A DNA stretch of 64,000 bases from Adiantum capillus-veneris (Eukaryota; Streptophyta; Polypodiopsida; Polypodiales; Pteridaceae): assembly GCA_014529385.2 (NCBI GenBank), contig CM043971.1, positions 31,883,209 through 31,947,208 on the forward strand, written 5' to 3'. Position numbers and translations under genes: made by a program. Below the pieces are notes generated by a model. That model was given only the letters and a program-made list of their open reading frames with translations. It was not told the origin of the DNA and did no database searches. Of the stretch, positions 1 through 10,311 are shown piece after piece (the stretch's first letter is position 1; each line of letters starts with the position of its first letter).

Positions 1-197
1 ATGGTCAATTGTTTTCATTGGTTGCATGTCACAAGCAACACCGTCATAGCCCTATCACAGTTGAAATTAAGGAATTGGTCTACACATTTTGGAAAGTGGA
101 GACTCGCGTTTCACCGAACAAGAAGGATGTTTGTCGAAAGAGGATGGGGAGGAAAAGGTACATAGAACACCCAGTGCACCTCCTAGATGAGCCTCAG

Positions 198-1806
198 GTG
201 ATCAATCAAATACTTGTACCATAACTTATGCATTTTATGCATTGCATCTCTAGTGCTTAGTAACTTGTATATGCTGATCAATAGCATACTGATCTGTAGA
301 CTTTTGCTAGTTAGCATATGGACTGTGTTGGTTAGCATATTGACTATGCTAGTTAGCATATGGAGTATGCTAGCTAGCATGTCTTGGGTTCTAAATAGCA
401 TACAGAGCTAGTTGGTTAACACAATATGTATGCTAATTAACATACCTGGTATGCTAGTTAACAAACCTAGTATGCTAGTTACATATCTAGTATGCTAGTT
501 ACATACCTAGTATGCTCAATTGCATGATAAGTACGTTTTCTAATAGAAAGTGATTATGCTAGTTACATATCTAGTATGCTAGTTACATACCTAGTATGCT
601 CAATTGCATGATAAGTACGTTGTCTAATAGAAAGTGATTATGCTAGTTAGCATATCGAGTTTGCTAGGTAGCAGGCCTTCAGTTCTAGATAGCATACATA
701 GTTAGTTGGTCAACACAAAAGGTATGCAAGTTAACACCACTTATGCTAGTTAGCACCTAGTATGATCACTAGCATGATGGGTATGCTATTTAAGACAAGG
801 GTTATGCTAGTTAGAACTAGCAGTTGGACTGGGTATGCTAGTAAGCATATGGAGTATGCTGGTTGGCATAAGGAGTATGCTAGTTAGCATGCCTTGTGTT
901 CTACCTAGCATATAAAGTTAGCTAGTCAGCACAAGATGTATGCTAATTAACATAATTTATTCTAGTTAGCACCTAGTATGCTCAATAGCATGATGTGTGT
1001 CCTAATGCATATACTAGTTAGCATAGTGAGTATGATAGTTAGCATATAGACTGTGCTAGTTAGCATATGGAGTATGCTAGCTAGCATGCCTTGGGTCCTA
1101 AATAGCATACATACCTAGTTGGTTAACACATTATGTATGCTAATTAACATTCCTAGTATGCTAGCTAACATACCTAGTATGCTAGTTACATACCATTATT
1201 CTCAATTGCATGATAAGTATGCTAGTTAGCACATGGAGTTTGCTAGGTAGCATATGGAGTATGCTAGTTACCAGGCCTTGAGTTCTAAATAGCATACAAA
1301 GCTAGTTGATCAACACAAAAAGTATGCAAGTTAACACCACTTATGCTAGTTAACAACTAGTATGCTCACTAGCATGATGGGTATGCTATTTAAGACAAGG
1401 GTTATGCTAGTTAGAACTAGCAACTGGGCTGGGTATGCTATTTAGCATATGGAGTATGCTAGTTAGCATGCCTTGTGTTCTACCTAGCATAGAGAGCTAT
1501 CTAGTCAGCACAAGATGTATGCTAATTAACATAATTTCTACCAATTAACTCCTTGTATGCTCAACAGCATGATGGGTGTCCTAATGAGTATGCTAGTTAG
1601 CATATGGTTTGTGCTAGTTAGCATGCCTTGTGCTCTACCTAGCATACAAAGTTACCTGGTAACACATAGCTATCACTCTTTATGCTAGTTAACATACACT
1701 GTTGCATGCACATTAGGATGTTGATTGTCACTATGATTTGTTTTCATGAAATTGCTGGATGTCCTAGTTAGAAATCTGAATACTGATCATCATTTGGATG
1801 TTGCAG
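198..1806 (+). repeat. Intron filled with TATGCTAGTTAGCATA-type near-palindrome array
   Basis: Almost the whole 1,609-bp intron of the transposase-like gene is made of degenerate copies of TATGCTAGTTAGCATA and variants (ATGCTAGTTAGCAT, TATGCTAATTAACAT, CTAGCTAGCATG) separated by short linkers such as TGGAG or ACCTAG. Spacing is irregular, mostly 15-40 bp. The motif is nearly self-complementary, with only the central GTTA breaking the palindrome. There are no coding signals. Larger sub-blocks are duplicated: a roughly 90-bp block at about 470-560 recurs at about 560-650. Confidence 0.9.
673..1640. repeat. Segmental tandem duplication, period 600 bp, inside the intron array
   Basis: The block beginning AGGCCTTCAGTTCTAGATAG at 673 recurs as AGGCCTTGAGTTCTAAATAG at 1273, exactly 600 bp later. 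Both are followed by the same order of landmarks (CAACACAAAA, GTATGCAAGTTAACACCACTT, GCATGATGGGTATGCTATTT, GCCTTGTGTTCTACCTAGCAT, GTCAGCACAAGATGTATGC) for about 350 bp with scattered substitutions. The array therefore grew by unequal exchange of long blocks as well as by single-motif amplification. Confidence 0.8.
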
Positions 1807-3864
1807 GTTGAGTTCTTTCGTAGATTCAAGGATAAACATCCAGATTGCAATATTGGCATGAGAATGTTTGAGATGTTGAAGCCATTCTTTTGTAGGCAGC
1901 TGAAGGATAGATACACATGCTGTTGCGAATACCATGTGCAAATGTATTTTTTGAAGGACACACTGAACCACAATCGCTCTCATGCTTTTGGGCTGCATAG
2001 AGCAGGTTATGACTGTATATGCAGTCTCTGTGTCCCAGGTGAGAACATTAGCAAGGGTTGCTTGGCTTCAGATCACACGTTCAAAGGTGTCACACATATG
2101 TGGGAGTCTGTTCTCTGTCCAAAGCCCGTAGAGATGCAATTTTCCATAGAAGGGAATGCTTGATGGGAGAGTGTTTGACATGTGGAGTGAATATGTTGGA
2201 ATTATGCTGCTTGGAGATAGCAAAGTGAGGTAATAGTATTAATGTGAAAGTATTTGCATATTTACAAGCTCAAGACAAGCATGGAAATAGTAACAAAAGA
2301 AAAGATCTTTTGCACAAAGAAATGTTGTGCTGGGAGTTTCTTCAACTCTTGAAGACCAAGTTGGAGCTCTTTATCACTCATAACTATGTGGCTCGATGGC
2401 AAGGACAACAATTCAAGGATTGCCTTCTTCGGTTTGCGGATGATGTCATCGTGTCAGTTGTTGATTTTGCAGAGAATTATGCCTTCAAGGAATCAAGTGA
2501 GATTCAGTCAATGCAATGGCACTCTAGTCAAGTAACCATTTTTTTACACATAACATACTACCGCAGGCCCGGGTAGGTAGTCAAAACCATCCACTTCTTC
2601 ATATCAGATGACAAGGTGCATGACACGTTGTTCATGCAACACTGCTTCATGCTACACTGTGACTGGTTACAACAAGAGGGTGTCACTCCTAAGCAGCATT
2701 GGGTGTGGTCTGATGGTGCGGCGTCACAGTTCAGGGGAGCGATGCCTTTTTACTTCATTGCAAGATATGGGGGACTCACAGACATGGGGATGAGCTCGTT
2801 CTTCTTTGGATCAGGGCACGGCAAGGGAGAGCATGATGGTGCAGGAGCAATTGTGAAAAGAACCTTGACCCATGAACAAATAAAACCTAATGGAGCTATT
2901 TTGCGGTGTGTAGCTGATGTGGTTGCTTATTGCCAAGCCAACCTGTCGTCGCAGGGAGCACCTTCACACTATCCTTCAAAAGAAAGGGAATGTGCCCATG
3001 TGTTCTGGGAGGTTAAGGAGGGGGAAGTGAACATGGAGGTGAAGTGGAATTGTGCCACTGTGGCAAAAACTTGCTCTCTGCATGCTTTTCGTGTCCACAA
3101 CCCTGGGGATCCAACTACCCTTGCAACAAGAGCCTTGGCATGCTTTTGTGATGCATGCATGCATGGAAGATGGAATCGCTGCGTCAATAAAGCTCACGTG
3201 CAGCCTTGGGATTATCATACTCTACGGCCATTACCTGATGAGGCTGTGTCAGATTTGGAAGATGAAGCAACCGCCTATGATGACTTCACATACAAAGGTC
3301 ATCATGATGTGTTGAGTAGCACTCTATGTGCTGGCGACACATTTGCTTTAAATCCAGATGCTTCGACCAACGTCGAGGATGTGGATTTCTACCTGGTCAA
3401 GTGTGTTGCAGCAAAGGAGAAGGTGGAGAAGGGGTACCTCGATGAGTGGGGCAATGCAATTGATAGAGGCTCATATGTTGTGCAAGGTTTGTATTACGAG
3501 CAATTGGATGCATACACCTCAAGCTAGACCACAAGCAGCCCATTGCCCACGTACTTTCACATCTGGTACGATGTATCAAAATACCCATGGAGCACATCCC
3601 AAGGAGACGGCAGGTGTACACAATCAACCCAGAAAGCTATGAAGCAATCTATAATAGCATGCCCTTTGGCTTTTAAGTTGTAATCACTACATCTTCAATA
3701 TACTTCTTGCTCGGAGATAATGCACTTTTATAAAAAAATTGGATATTTTCTGTCTCTTGTGTCTCTTGTGTGCTTTGTGTATACATGGGTTTGGTGTCTA
3801 TCATAGAGGGGTCTCAGTTTAAGAGAGATCATTTGTACAACCTATCTCATTGTGTTCTAATTGT

Positions 3865-5245
3865 GTTATGTTGGAATGCTAATTAGCATATTGTTGATGC
3901 TAGTTAGCGTACAAAATGTTCTAATTAGCATACCTTTTGCTAGTTTTCAAGGAGAAGAGATGGCAGCTTCTTGTGTACTGTGTATGCTAATGCTAATTAG
4001 CATACTTTTTGTGTTGATTAGCATAAACTTATATATGCTAGGTAGCATAAACAGTATGCTAATTAGCATAACTTTGCTGGTTTTCAAGGAGAAGAGATGG
4101 AAGCTTTCTATATATTGTGTATGCTGATTAGTATACTATGTTGTGAGTGGAATGGTAATTAGCATAAACAATATGCTAATTAATTTTTATGCCAGCTGGC
4201 ATACCCTTGTTGGTTTAGGGAAGAAGAGATGGCAACTTTCTGTATATTGTGTATGCTAATTAGCATACCTTTGCTGGTTTCAAGGAGAAGAGATGGCAGC
4301 TTTCAGTTCTCTGTGTATTCTAATTAGCATACTGTTTACGCCAGTTGTCATAAACAATATGCTAATTGGCATACCTTTGCTGGTTTTAAGGAGATTCAGA
4401 GATGTCAGCTTTCTGTATACTGTGTGGTCTAATCAGCATACTATGCTATGATTGGAAGTTAGCACAAACAAAAATGCATAGTATGCTAATTAAAGGTATG
4501 CTAATTAGCATACTATGTATGATAATAAACATACCGTTTTTGCCAGTTGGCATAAACAGTATGCTAATAAGCATATCTTTGCTGGTTTTAAGGAGAAGAG
4601 ATGATAGGTCTCTGCATCCTATGTATGCTAATTAGCATACTGTTTATGCCAGTTTTGCATTCTATGGGTATGCTAATTAGCATAGTTATCTGGCATAAAC
4701 AGTATGCTAATTAGCATAGGTTCTCTAGTTTCAAGGAGAAGAGATAACAATTCTCTATATACCATGTATTCCAATAAGCATATCATGTATGCTAATTAGC
4801 ATACTGTATGCTGGTTTCAAGAAGGGACGACAGCTTTCTATATACTGTGTATGCTAATTAGCATACATGCTGTGAGTGGAAGTTAGCAAAAGCAAAAATA
4901 CACAGTATGTTAATTGAAGGAATGCTAATTAGCATATTATTTATGCCAGTTGGCATAGACAGTATGATGATTAGCATACCATTGCTGGTTTCAAGGAGAA
5001 AATATGGCAGCTTCCTGTGTACTGTATATGCTAATTAGCATACTATGGTATGTTGTGAGTGGAAGTTAGCACAAACAAAAATGCTCAGTATGCTAATTAG
5101 AATTATTCTAATTAGCCACTGTGAGTATGCTAATTAGCATACATGGTATGCTAATTAGCATATTGTTTTGGTTGTGTTAGCATAAACAGTCTTCTAACTA
5201 GCATAAACATTATGCTAATTAGCATACCTTTGCTGATTTCCAATG
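3865..5245. repeat. TATGCTAATTAGCATA palindrome array with a higher-order unit
   Basis: This array lies in the spacer between the two convergent loci. The motif here is mostly the perfect 16-bp palindrome TATGCTAATTAGCATA. A second conserved segment alternates with it: TTTGCTGGTTTCAAGGAGAA, then GAGATGGCAGCTTTCTGTAT, then ACTGTGTATGCTAATTAGC. I see it about ten times, near 3940, 4075, 4210, 4270, 4378, 4570, 4730, 4812, 4985 and 5230. The result is a satellite-like repeat with a variable unit of roughly 60-190 bp. The flank at 3677-3864 holds only AT-rich sequence after the pseudogene end, and 5246-5439 shows nothing recognisable. Confidence 0.88.
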
Positions 5246-5439
5246 AGAATGTATACAAATTCAATGTTTACAAGACACCAATAGTACACATAATATTGTC
5301 TTGAAAACAAGAATAGTACAGGATCTGATCATTACTATCTGAAGTGAATGTCGGAATAGTTACAAACATTGGAAAGGCAATTTACAAATTTTTCTCATAA
5401 TGTTACAAAACTGCAGAGAGCCTCCTACTCTGGATAAGA

Positions 5440-6584
5440 TCATGGTTTAGCGCACTTGTACACTCGCTTTTGCCCAGTGTCTGTTTGCTTCTTTATTTGT
5501 TGAGCTTTTGGGCTTTGCTCTCTTTCTTCTTCTTACTGAGCTTTTGGTTCTTGCAACTCTCTTTCTTCTTCTTCTTGCTGCTGCTTCTCTAATTTTTCCC
5601 TCCGTAGCCTCTCTCTCTTATGTCTTTCCACTTCTTCATCAGCCTCCCTTTGTCTCCTACGCATGGCTTCATTACGCTAGGCCACGTTGCACTGGTGCAT
5701 TTCTAATTCCATCTTCCTGACCACTTGATGTGAAAAAAAATCTTGGGCAGTATCAAACGCATTATCAGCTGTATACGCTGCACGATCCTCTGATTGCAGC
5801 CCTAGGAACAGCCAGCTGCTCAAAGTATCTATCAAAAAGTTTTTCCGCTGTTCTTTGGTCTAGTCCTCTATCTTAGGAGTAACAAGCCAAATTCCTTCAG
5901 AGTTCTGGCACACTTTGTACATACTATCGTCAATAATTAGACTGTTTTGGGGCCCAAAGTTATTGTTCTTCCAAAACAATCTCAAATCCTTCAAGAATAC
6001 AAGCTTATTATTTATTTGCCAAGGCTGGCCACTACAATGACCCTGTGTAAAAACACCTCTCAGCTTATCCCGCTGCTCTTTGAATACTGTTTCTAATATT
6101 GCATTTACTTTAGGTGCCATGCTTGTGCTCCATATATACACATGGAAAAAACGGAGGCACCAATCCAAAAATTTGTGGCTGTCTTTGCTATAAAATACCA
6201 ACCTCCTATCTTGTACATTGTACTTTATCATTTCCCCTACATGTTTAGGGGGAATGTCACCGTGCATTGGCTCTACATCTTGAACAAGTAGGCCATTTAA
6301 ATCAAGAACCAAAGCACGCCCCTCGTCTGACAATGGCTTTGGCACGCATATTGGGTCTGGGAGTGCATACCACTTAGCAAAAATAGCTTCTCGCGAGGGA
6401 TGAACATAACTGAAGTACTCATTTATTTTCGTTAAGTTTTTAAGGGAGCTAGCGAGGTGCTTCTCAATCTCAGCTTTTTCTTTTTGTACCTGTCTAGCCT
6501 TGGCAATACACCGCTTTGGTATGGTTTTGCATGCAATGGCATAATTCAAATCATGCAGGGCAACTAGTTGCAATTTCTCTTGGG
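5440..6584 (-). pseudogene. Last exon: NIF/FCP1-like HAD phosphatase domain plus Lys/Glu-rich tail
   Basis: The acceptor is GTGTCACAG|CCCAAG at 6584. In the 237-residue open part (6573-5860) the HAD-fold motifs appear in order: DLNGLL at residues 91-96 (motif I), IWSTS at 148-152 (motif II), LVFLKDL near 191-197 (motif III Lys) and LIIDDS at 212-217 (motif IV). NIF/FCP1 enzymes usually have DxDGT in motif I; here it is D-L-N-G-L, and I recall DLNG as normal for a plant NIF subfamily, so loss of activity is not certain. After TAG at 5862-5860 the same frame continues through a highly charged tail (RNEAMRRRQREADEE and onward) with further stops to TGA at 5442-5440. The substrate is unknown. Confidence 0.72.
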
Positions 6585-6691
6585 CTGTGACACAGAAATG
6601 GTATCAAATAAAGACATCATAAAGGACAAGCAAAAACTACTGAAATGTTGCACAGTAAAATAATATTGAAAAGAGTTTTTCCATTATAAAT

Positions 6692-7111
6692 ACCTAGAGA
6701 GATACATGCCACAGGGTGTGGAGCTTGCTAACACTACATAACTTGGACACAATAGGGAACAAATTCAACATAATTTCTTGCAAGCACGTGAGCGAATGGC
6801 TTTCTTTTCACCTCTGCTGTGTTCGTTTATGACATCCAGGGCAACACATTTCTCATCCCCAGGTTCTTCTAGAATCTGTTCCAGGCCACCTTTTCTCTTT
6901 AATTTCACTTTGTTTACAAAACCCTGTAGGGGGCTGTCATCACCGGTGTCTTGCGCACTCAGCCCACTATCACTCTTGAAACTTTCCTCTTGAGCACTCC
7001 TACCTTCCTCTTGCACACTCCTAATTGTTTCCTCTAAGACGCTTGTTTGATCATTTGTAGGGGGTTTGGGTTTGGGATGAGTAATAATGATAAAATCTTC
7101 ATCATCATCAT
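6692..7111 (-). pseudogene. Acidic linker exon of the NIF/FCP1-like locus
   Basis: The acceptor AAACAG|ATGATGATG at 7111 joins in phase with the exon ending at 8888. The translation opens with an Asp/Glu-rich run, then PKPKPPTND, then a hydrophilic Glu/Ser/Lys-rich stretch with no recognisable domain. An in-frame TGA near 6769 is followed in the same frame by a Cys-containing segment to about 6692, where TCTAG|GTATTT is a possible donor. That donor does not match the phase of the 6584 acceptor, so the 3' end is uncertain. Confidence 0.5.
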
Positions 7112-7590
7112 CTGTTTATATACTATCTGCAGCAGCCTCGTGCGTTGTCGCATGCTCGGGCATTACATCTGCCCTTTCATGCTATCTATCCAACTCATCA
7201 AATTCATCATTACAAAGCTTCTCTTCTTTCCTATGATTGACAGGTGTCTTGTCAGGTTCGCATCCTGCATCATTGATACCTGTGTATTCCATTCACCCAT
7301 TAATTTTCATCGATACCATTATGATTTCTTGTATGTATAGTGTGACAAGTAGCATTCGATGTATGATAGGTATCTATATCCTGTAGACATTCATATTGTC
7401 TATGCTAACTAGTATACAAAGTGTGCTAACCACCATGATCAATATGCTAGCTAGCATACAAAATATGCTAACAAGGAAGTGTGTATGCTAACTAGCAGAG
7501 AATATATGGTAATTAGCATATATAAAATGTTAATAGACAAAAATTGTGTGTATGTTAATGGTATGCTTATTATTGATGGTGTGCTAATTA

Positions 7591-7650
7591 GCATACATTG
7601 TATGTTAATTAGCATACACAATTGTATGCTAATTAGCATACAATGTATGC
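7591..7650. repeat. 27-bp arm inverted repeat in the intron array
   Basis: GCATACATTGTATG-T-TAATTAGCATAC at 7591-7617 and its reverse complement at 7624-7650 differ at one position and flank a 6-base loop. Adjacent palindromic motifs make such hairpins common here; this is one of the cleanest short ones. Confidence 0.8.
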
Positions 7651-8095
7651 TAGCATAAATGGTATGCTAACTAGAGGATAAGTTATGCTAATACACAGAA
7701 CGTCTCTGCTAATTAGCATACCATTTTTGCTGGTTAGCATATTGTGCATGCTAACTAAAATACACATTACGATAACTAGCAAAGATGTATGCTAACTAGC
7801 ATAAAAATTATGCTAGCTAGCTCAAAATGTATGCTAACTAGCATAGAGGTATGCTAACAAGCATACACATTATGCTAGCTAGCAAAGAAGGTATGCTAAC
7901 TGAACTTTGAATGCTTGTTTTGTTAGCATGCACCAAATGCTAGCTAGCATACAAGGTATGCTAGTTAGCATACTAAGTTTGCTAATTATCATACCTTTTT
8001 TTATAGTTATCATTACAAAACATTCTAATTATGCTAATTAGAATATGCTAATTAGGAAATTGTGTTTAGCCATGTGTCCTAACTAGCTAACAAGG

Positions 8096-8287
8096 TATGC
8101 TAATTAGCATACTTTTTATGCTAATTAGAACATTGTGTACGATGGCTAGCATGCAAGTATGATAACTATAAGAAAAGGTATGCTTATGCATGCTAAATAG
8201 CATACCTTTCTCTTGATTAGCATACTTGCATGCTAGCCATCATACAATGTTCTAATTAGCATAAAAAGTATGCTAATTAACATATTA
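8096..8287. repeat. Long hairpin: about 88-bp inverted repeat arms with a 16-base loop
   Basis: The left arm (about 8096-8183) and right arm (about 8200-8287) are reverse complements over nearly their whole length. Landmarks in the left arm in order are TTTTTATGCTAATTAGAAC, ATTGTGTACGATGGCTAGCA, TGCAAGTATG and AAAAGGTATGC; the right arm has their complements in reverse order with a few mismatches and a 2-base length difference. This is far longer than one motif, so it is a specific inverted duplication of array sequence. Confidence 0.85.
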
Positions 8288-8665
8288 AATATGCTAATTA
8301 GCATACCCTGTATGTTAGTTAGCACACTGTGTGTGCTAACTAACATACTGGTATGCTTATTAGCATACCTTGTTTTCTACTTAGCACACTGTGCACTAAT
8401 TAGCTTATTTAACATGCTGATTAGCATACTTTGTGTCTAACTGGGAAACTCTCTATGCTAGTTAGCATGCATATTTTGTTCACTAGCATAGAAGGTATGC
8501 TTATTAGCATACACATTATGCTAGCTAGCATACAAAAAATGCAAACTAGTATTCACAATATGTTAGCTAGGATTACTATCGGTGCTAACTAGCATACACA
8601 GTATGCTTACCACCATGACAATGTATGCTAGATATATCTCATAGTATGCTAACTAGCATAAAGTT

Positions 8666-8835
8666 AGGTTTGACAACTACCATACATAATATGCTAGACA
8701 CCATACCCACTAAGCTAACTAGCATACCTTCTATGCTAACTAGCATAACTAGGTTTGACAACTATTATACACAATATGCTAGACACCATACCCACTAAGC
8801 TAACTAGCATACCTTCTATGCTAACTAGCATACAC
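8666..8835. repeat. 85-bp tandem duplication in the intron array
   Basis: AGGTTTGACAACTA begins at 8666 and again at 8751. The two 85-bp units, each containing AATATGCTAGACACCATACC, CACTAAGCTAACTAGCATAC and CTTCTATGCTAACTAGCATA, are nearly identical, so this is a recent local duplication. Confidence 0.9.
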
Positions 8836-8887
8836 AAGTCTAGTGTAGGAATCAAGGCTAGATAACTATTTCTTAACATTATCTTAC

Positions 8888-9269
8888 CAGAACTCTGTGT
8901 GATTGGAGGTCCTTGCCCTGTGACCTTGCCACACCATTCAGCTGGTATCCTCTGCTGGCAGGTGGAAGCTCTACATTCGGTCCCGAGGGAGCATGCAAAA
9001 ACAAAGCAGATTAGGTCATAGGTATGCTTACATGGAATTTTGACCATTGCACTGATTTCGTGTACTTCTAGTGGCACACCACAGCCAATACACACGTTGC
9101 TTGTTGTCCCATCGTGTACCCCTCCTATACACTCTGTAAAAGCGTCCATAGCTATCTTGGATAGGGCAGTGGGGATGAAGGAGCCTTGTATCATCCTACT
9201 TATCTGCACGAGCAACTGCAATTGACTATCGCAGGTGTGCACTTTCGCTTCCTGCACCTCCACATTAAT
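8888..9269 (-). pseudogene. Cys/His-rich (RING-like) exon of the NIF/FCP1-like locus
   Basis: Both ends are clean: TTTGTAG|ATTAAT acceptor at 9269 and TCTG|GTAAGA donor at 8888. The exon encodes 127 codons plus one base with no stop. It contains C-I-G-C, later IPCKHTYDLIC, then C-x4-C before an IP-x-WCG end. The order C-x2-C, C-x-H, C, C-x4-C resembles a RING-type or other zinc-binding module; the ligand assignment is my inference. This is the best preserved exon of the locus. Confidence 0.65.
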
Positions 9270-9366
9270 CTACAAACCAATCAAAACAGAGGCATGGTAA
9301 GTACATAGGATAGTTGTGCACATATTCAAAACATAAGGTTCAATCACAAAAACCATCGGCACTTAC

Positions 9367-9699
9367 ATGAAGACAGGTTATGTCAATATCAACAGTAGTG
9401 GGGGTGTCCTCACTGTGAGGAAACGCCAAACCATCTAGTGTCTCCTTCAGTATCTCAATCTTTACCTTGAGCTCTATTTCTCTCCTTGCATCTACATTGT
9501 CAGTGAGGCCTAAACACCGCAATTCATTCTCAGCATCATGAAGCTTATGTCTCATAGCAAGTACTACAGGGCTGACCATATCATGGTTTGCTTTCAGAAC
9601 CCTCGCAACTTCAAGCTCCTGATCCGCATTCTTGAGCTGCTGTTTAGCATCCTGCAGTTTATTTTTGAGATGGTCATTTGCACTCATGATGTGATGCAA
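9367..9699 (-). pseudogene. Coiled-coil exon of the NIF/FCP1-like locus
   Basis: The 111 codons are open, rich in Lys, Gln, Glu and Leu with heptad-like spacing (NDHLKNKLQDAKQQLKNADQ and onward, then a second helical stretch), so a coiled coil is likely. The donor CAT|GTAAGT at 9367 is good. The upstream join is unclear: the preceding frame overlaps it to 9701 and ends in TGA, so a one-base frameshift or a small intron lies near 9700-9720. Confidence 0.55.
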
Positions 9700-9700
9700 A

Positions 9701-10311
9701 TCAGAGAGCTCGAAATATGATCAGGCTTGCTATCACTTTGTGAAAGCTGTTAATAGAGAGGGGTGTTGCCGTGGCAGCAGAAACAGCGTTCGGAGCTACT
9801 TGGCCAATGCAATCGTCCTTTGTTTCCGCGGAGCCCTCCTCTGTTTTTTGACTTGAGGGGTGGGTATTACGCACCCTCCACTTTTCAACATGGGCATCGT
9901 AGTATCCTTTTTCTCGAAGGTCCTGCAAATGCTAGACAACAAACTCGACCCAATTGAACTACATGATTGAGCCACTTGCAATTACCACTGGACTGAATTG
10001 TTTTACAAAACCCTTCGCAATAGACGGATTAATTTCCATGTTGGTGGGAGGGTTCTGGTACACCCTGCAGTGCAGCTGAAGTACTTGGTCGCACGTGGCG
10101 CTACGAATGCTGCTGCATTTGAAGCGATATTTGTTGCAATCCTTTACCTCTCTGAATACACCGAACCACTCCAAATCTATAATCTACTCCCACTTCACCA
10201 ATCTAGGGTCGTCACCGTCCATGGAGAGGCCATGGACAACATTAAACTCTTCTGCTATTACACAAAACTTTTCCTGCAGTGGGATGTTCAGCTTGGGAGC
10301 TTTCCATTGGC
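9701..10311 (-). pseudogene. N-terminal region exon of the NIF/FCP1-like locus, three in-frame TAG codons
   Basis: A possible acceptor TGTGTAG|GCCAAT lies at 10311. One frame runs from there to 9701 and is broken only by TAG at 10186-10184, 9961-9959 and 9934-9932. The sequence on both sides reads as one protein (FNVVHGLSMDGDDPRLVKWE, DLEWFGVFREVKDCNKYRFK, then WVEFVV and HLQDLREKGYYDAHVEKWRV). I recognise no domain. All three stops would be Gln codons after one T-to-C change. Confidence 0.5.

Larger units (their letters stand above)
1..3676 (+). pseudogene. Transposase-like gene (SDG/HGKG family), 5' partial, intron-containing, decayed
   Basis: The frame is open to the left edge and runs to 197, where CAG|GTGATC is a good splice donor. 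TTTGGATGTTGCAG|GTTGAG at 1806 is the acceptor, and both sides are in phase 0. Downstream protein features are a Cys-rich stretch (TCCCEYH), a CPKP motif, then after 2145 C-x4-C-x2-C spacing, VVDFAENY, TIHFFISDD (2592-2618), WSDGAASQFRG, and HGKGEHDGAGAIVKR near 2820-2860. SDG plus HGKG..DG.G..VKR recalls repetitive transposase-like proteins in plant and animal genomes; this is family memory, not a search result. Lesions: frameshift near 2140-2145, TGA at 2226-2228, TAG at 2574-2576, frameshift near 3510-3530. The last frame ends with TAA at 3674-3676. The four parts line up end to end, so this is one broken gene. The DDE-type transposase role is inferred; no catalytic triad is proven. Confidence 0.7.
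7112..8887 (-). repeat. Intron filled with TATGCTAGTTAGCATA/TATGCTAATTAGCATA array (minus-strand gene)
   Basis: From about 7385 to 8860 the 1,776-bp intron of the NIF/FCP1-like locus is an array of the same motif as in the + strand gene. On the + strand it reads mostly TATGCTAACTAGCATA near 7640-7920 and 8580-8840, which is TATGCTAGTTAGCATA on the sense strand of this gene, and TATGCTAATTAGCATA near 7500-7750 and 8030-8420. Phase-matched splice sites on both sides show that the array is intronic. Bases 7112-7384 are non-repetitive intron. Confidence 0.88.

Noticed and set aside
2969-3627. Several 70-90 codon frames on both strands
   Set aside because: Shadows of the transposase-like frame, which carries the recognisable SDG and HGKG motifs.
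5508-5720. 71-codon + strand frame with Leu-rich, signal-like sequence
   Set aside because: It is antisense to the charged tail of the NIF/FCP1-like last exon; Lys/Glu codons give Leu/Phe on the other strand.
198-8887. CRISPR-like array
   Set aside because: Repeats are short, degenerate and irregularly spaced, the spacers are themselves repetitive, there are no cas genes, and the context is plant nuclear DNA with introns.
5440-10311. Alternative genetic code with TAG/TAA read as glutamine
   Set aside because: Other frames use TAG/TAA as normal ends, T1 has TAG at a conserved Trp position and T4 has TGA and frameshifts as well. Decay explains the data more simply.
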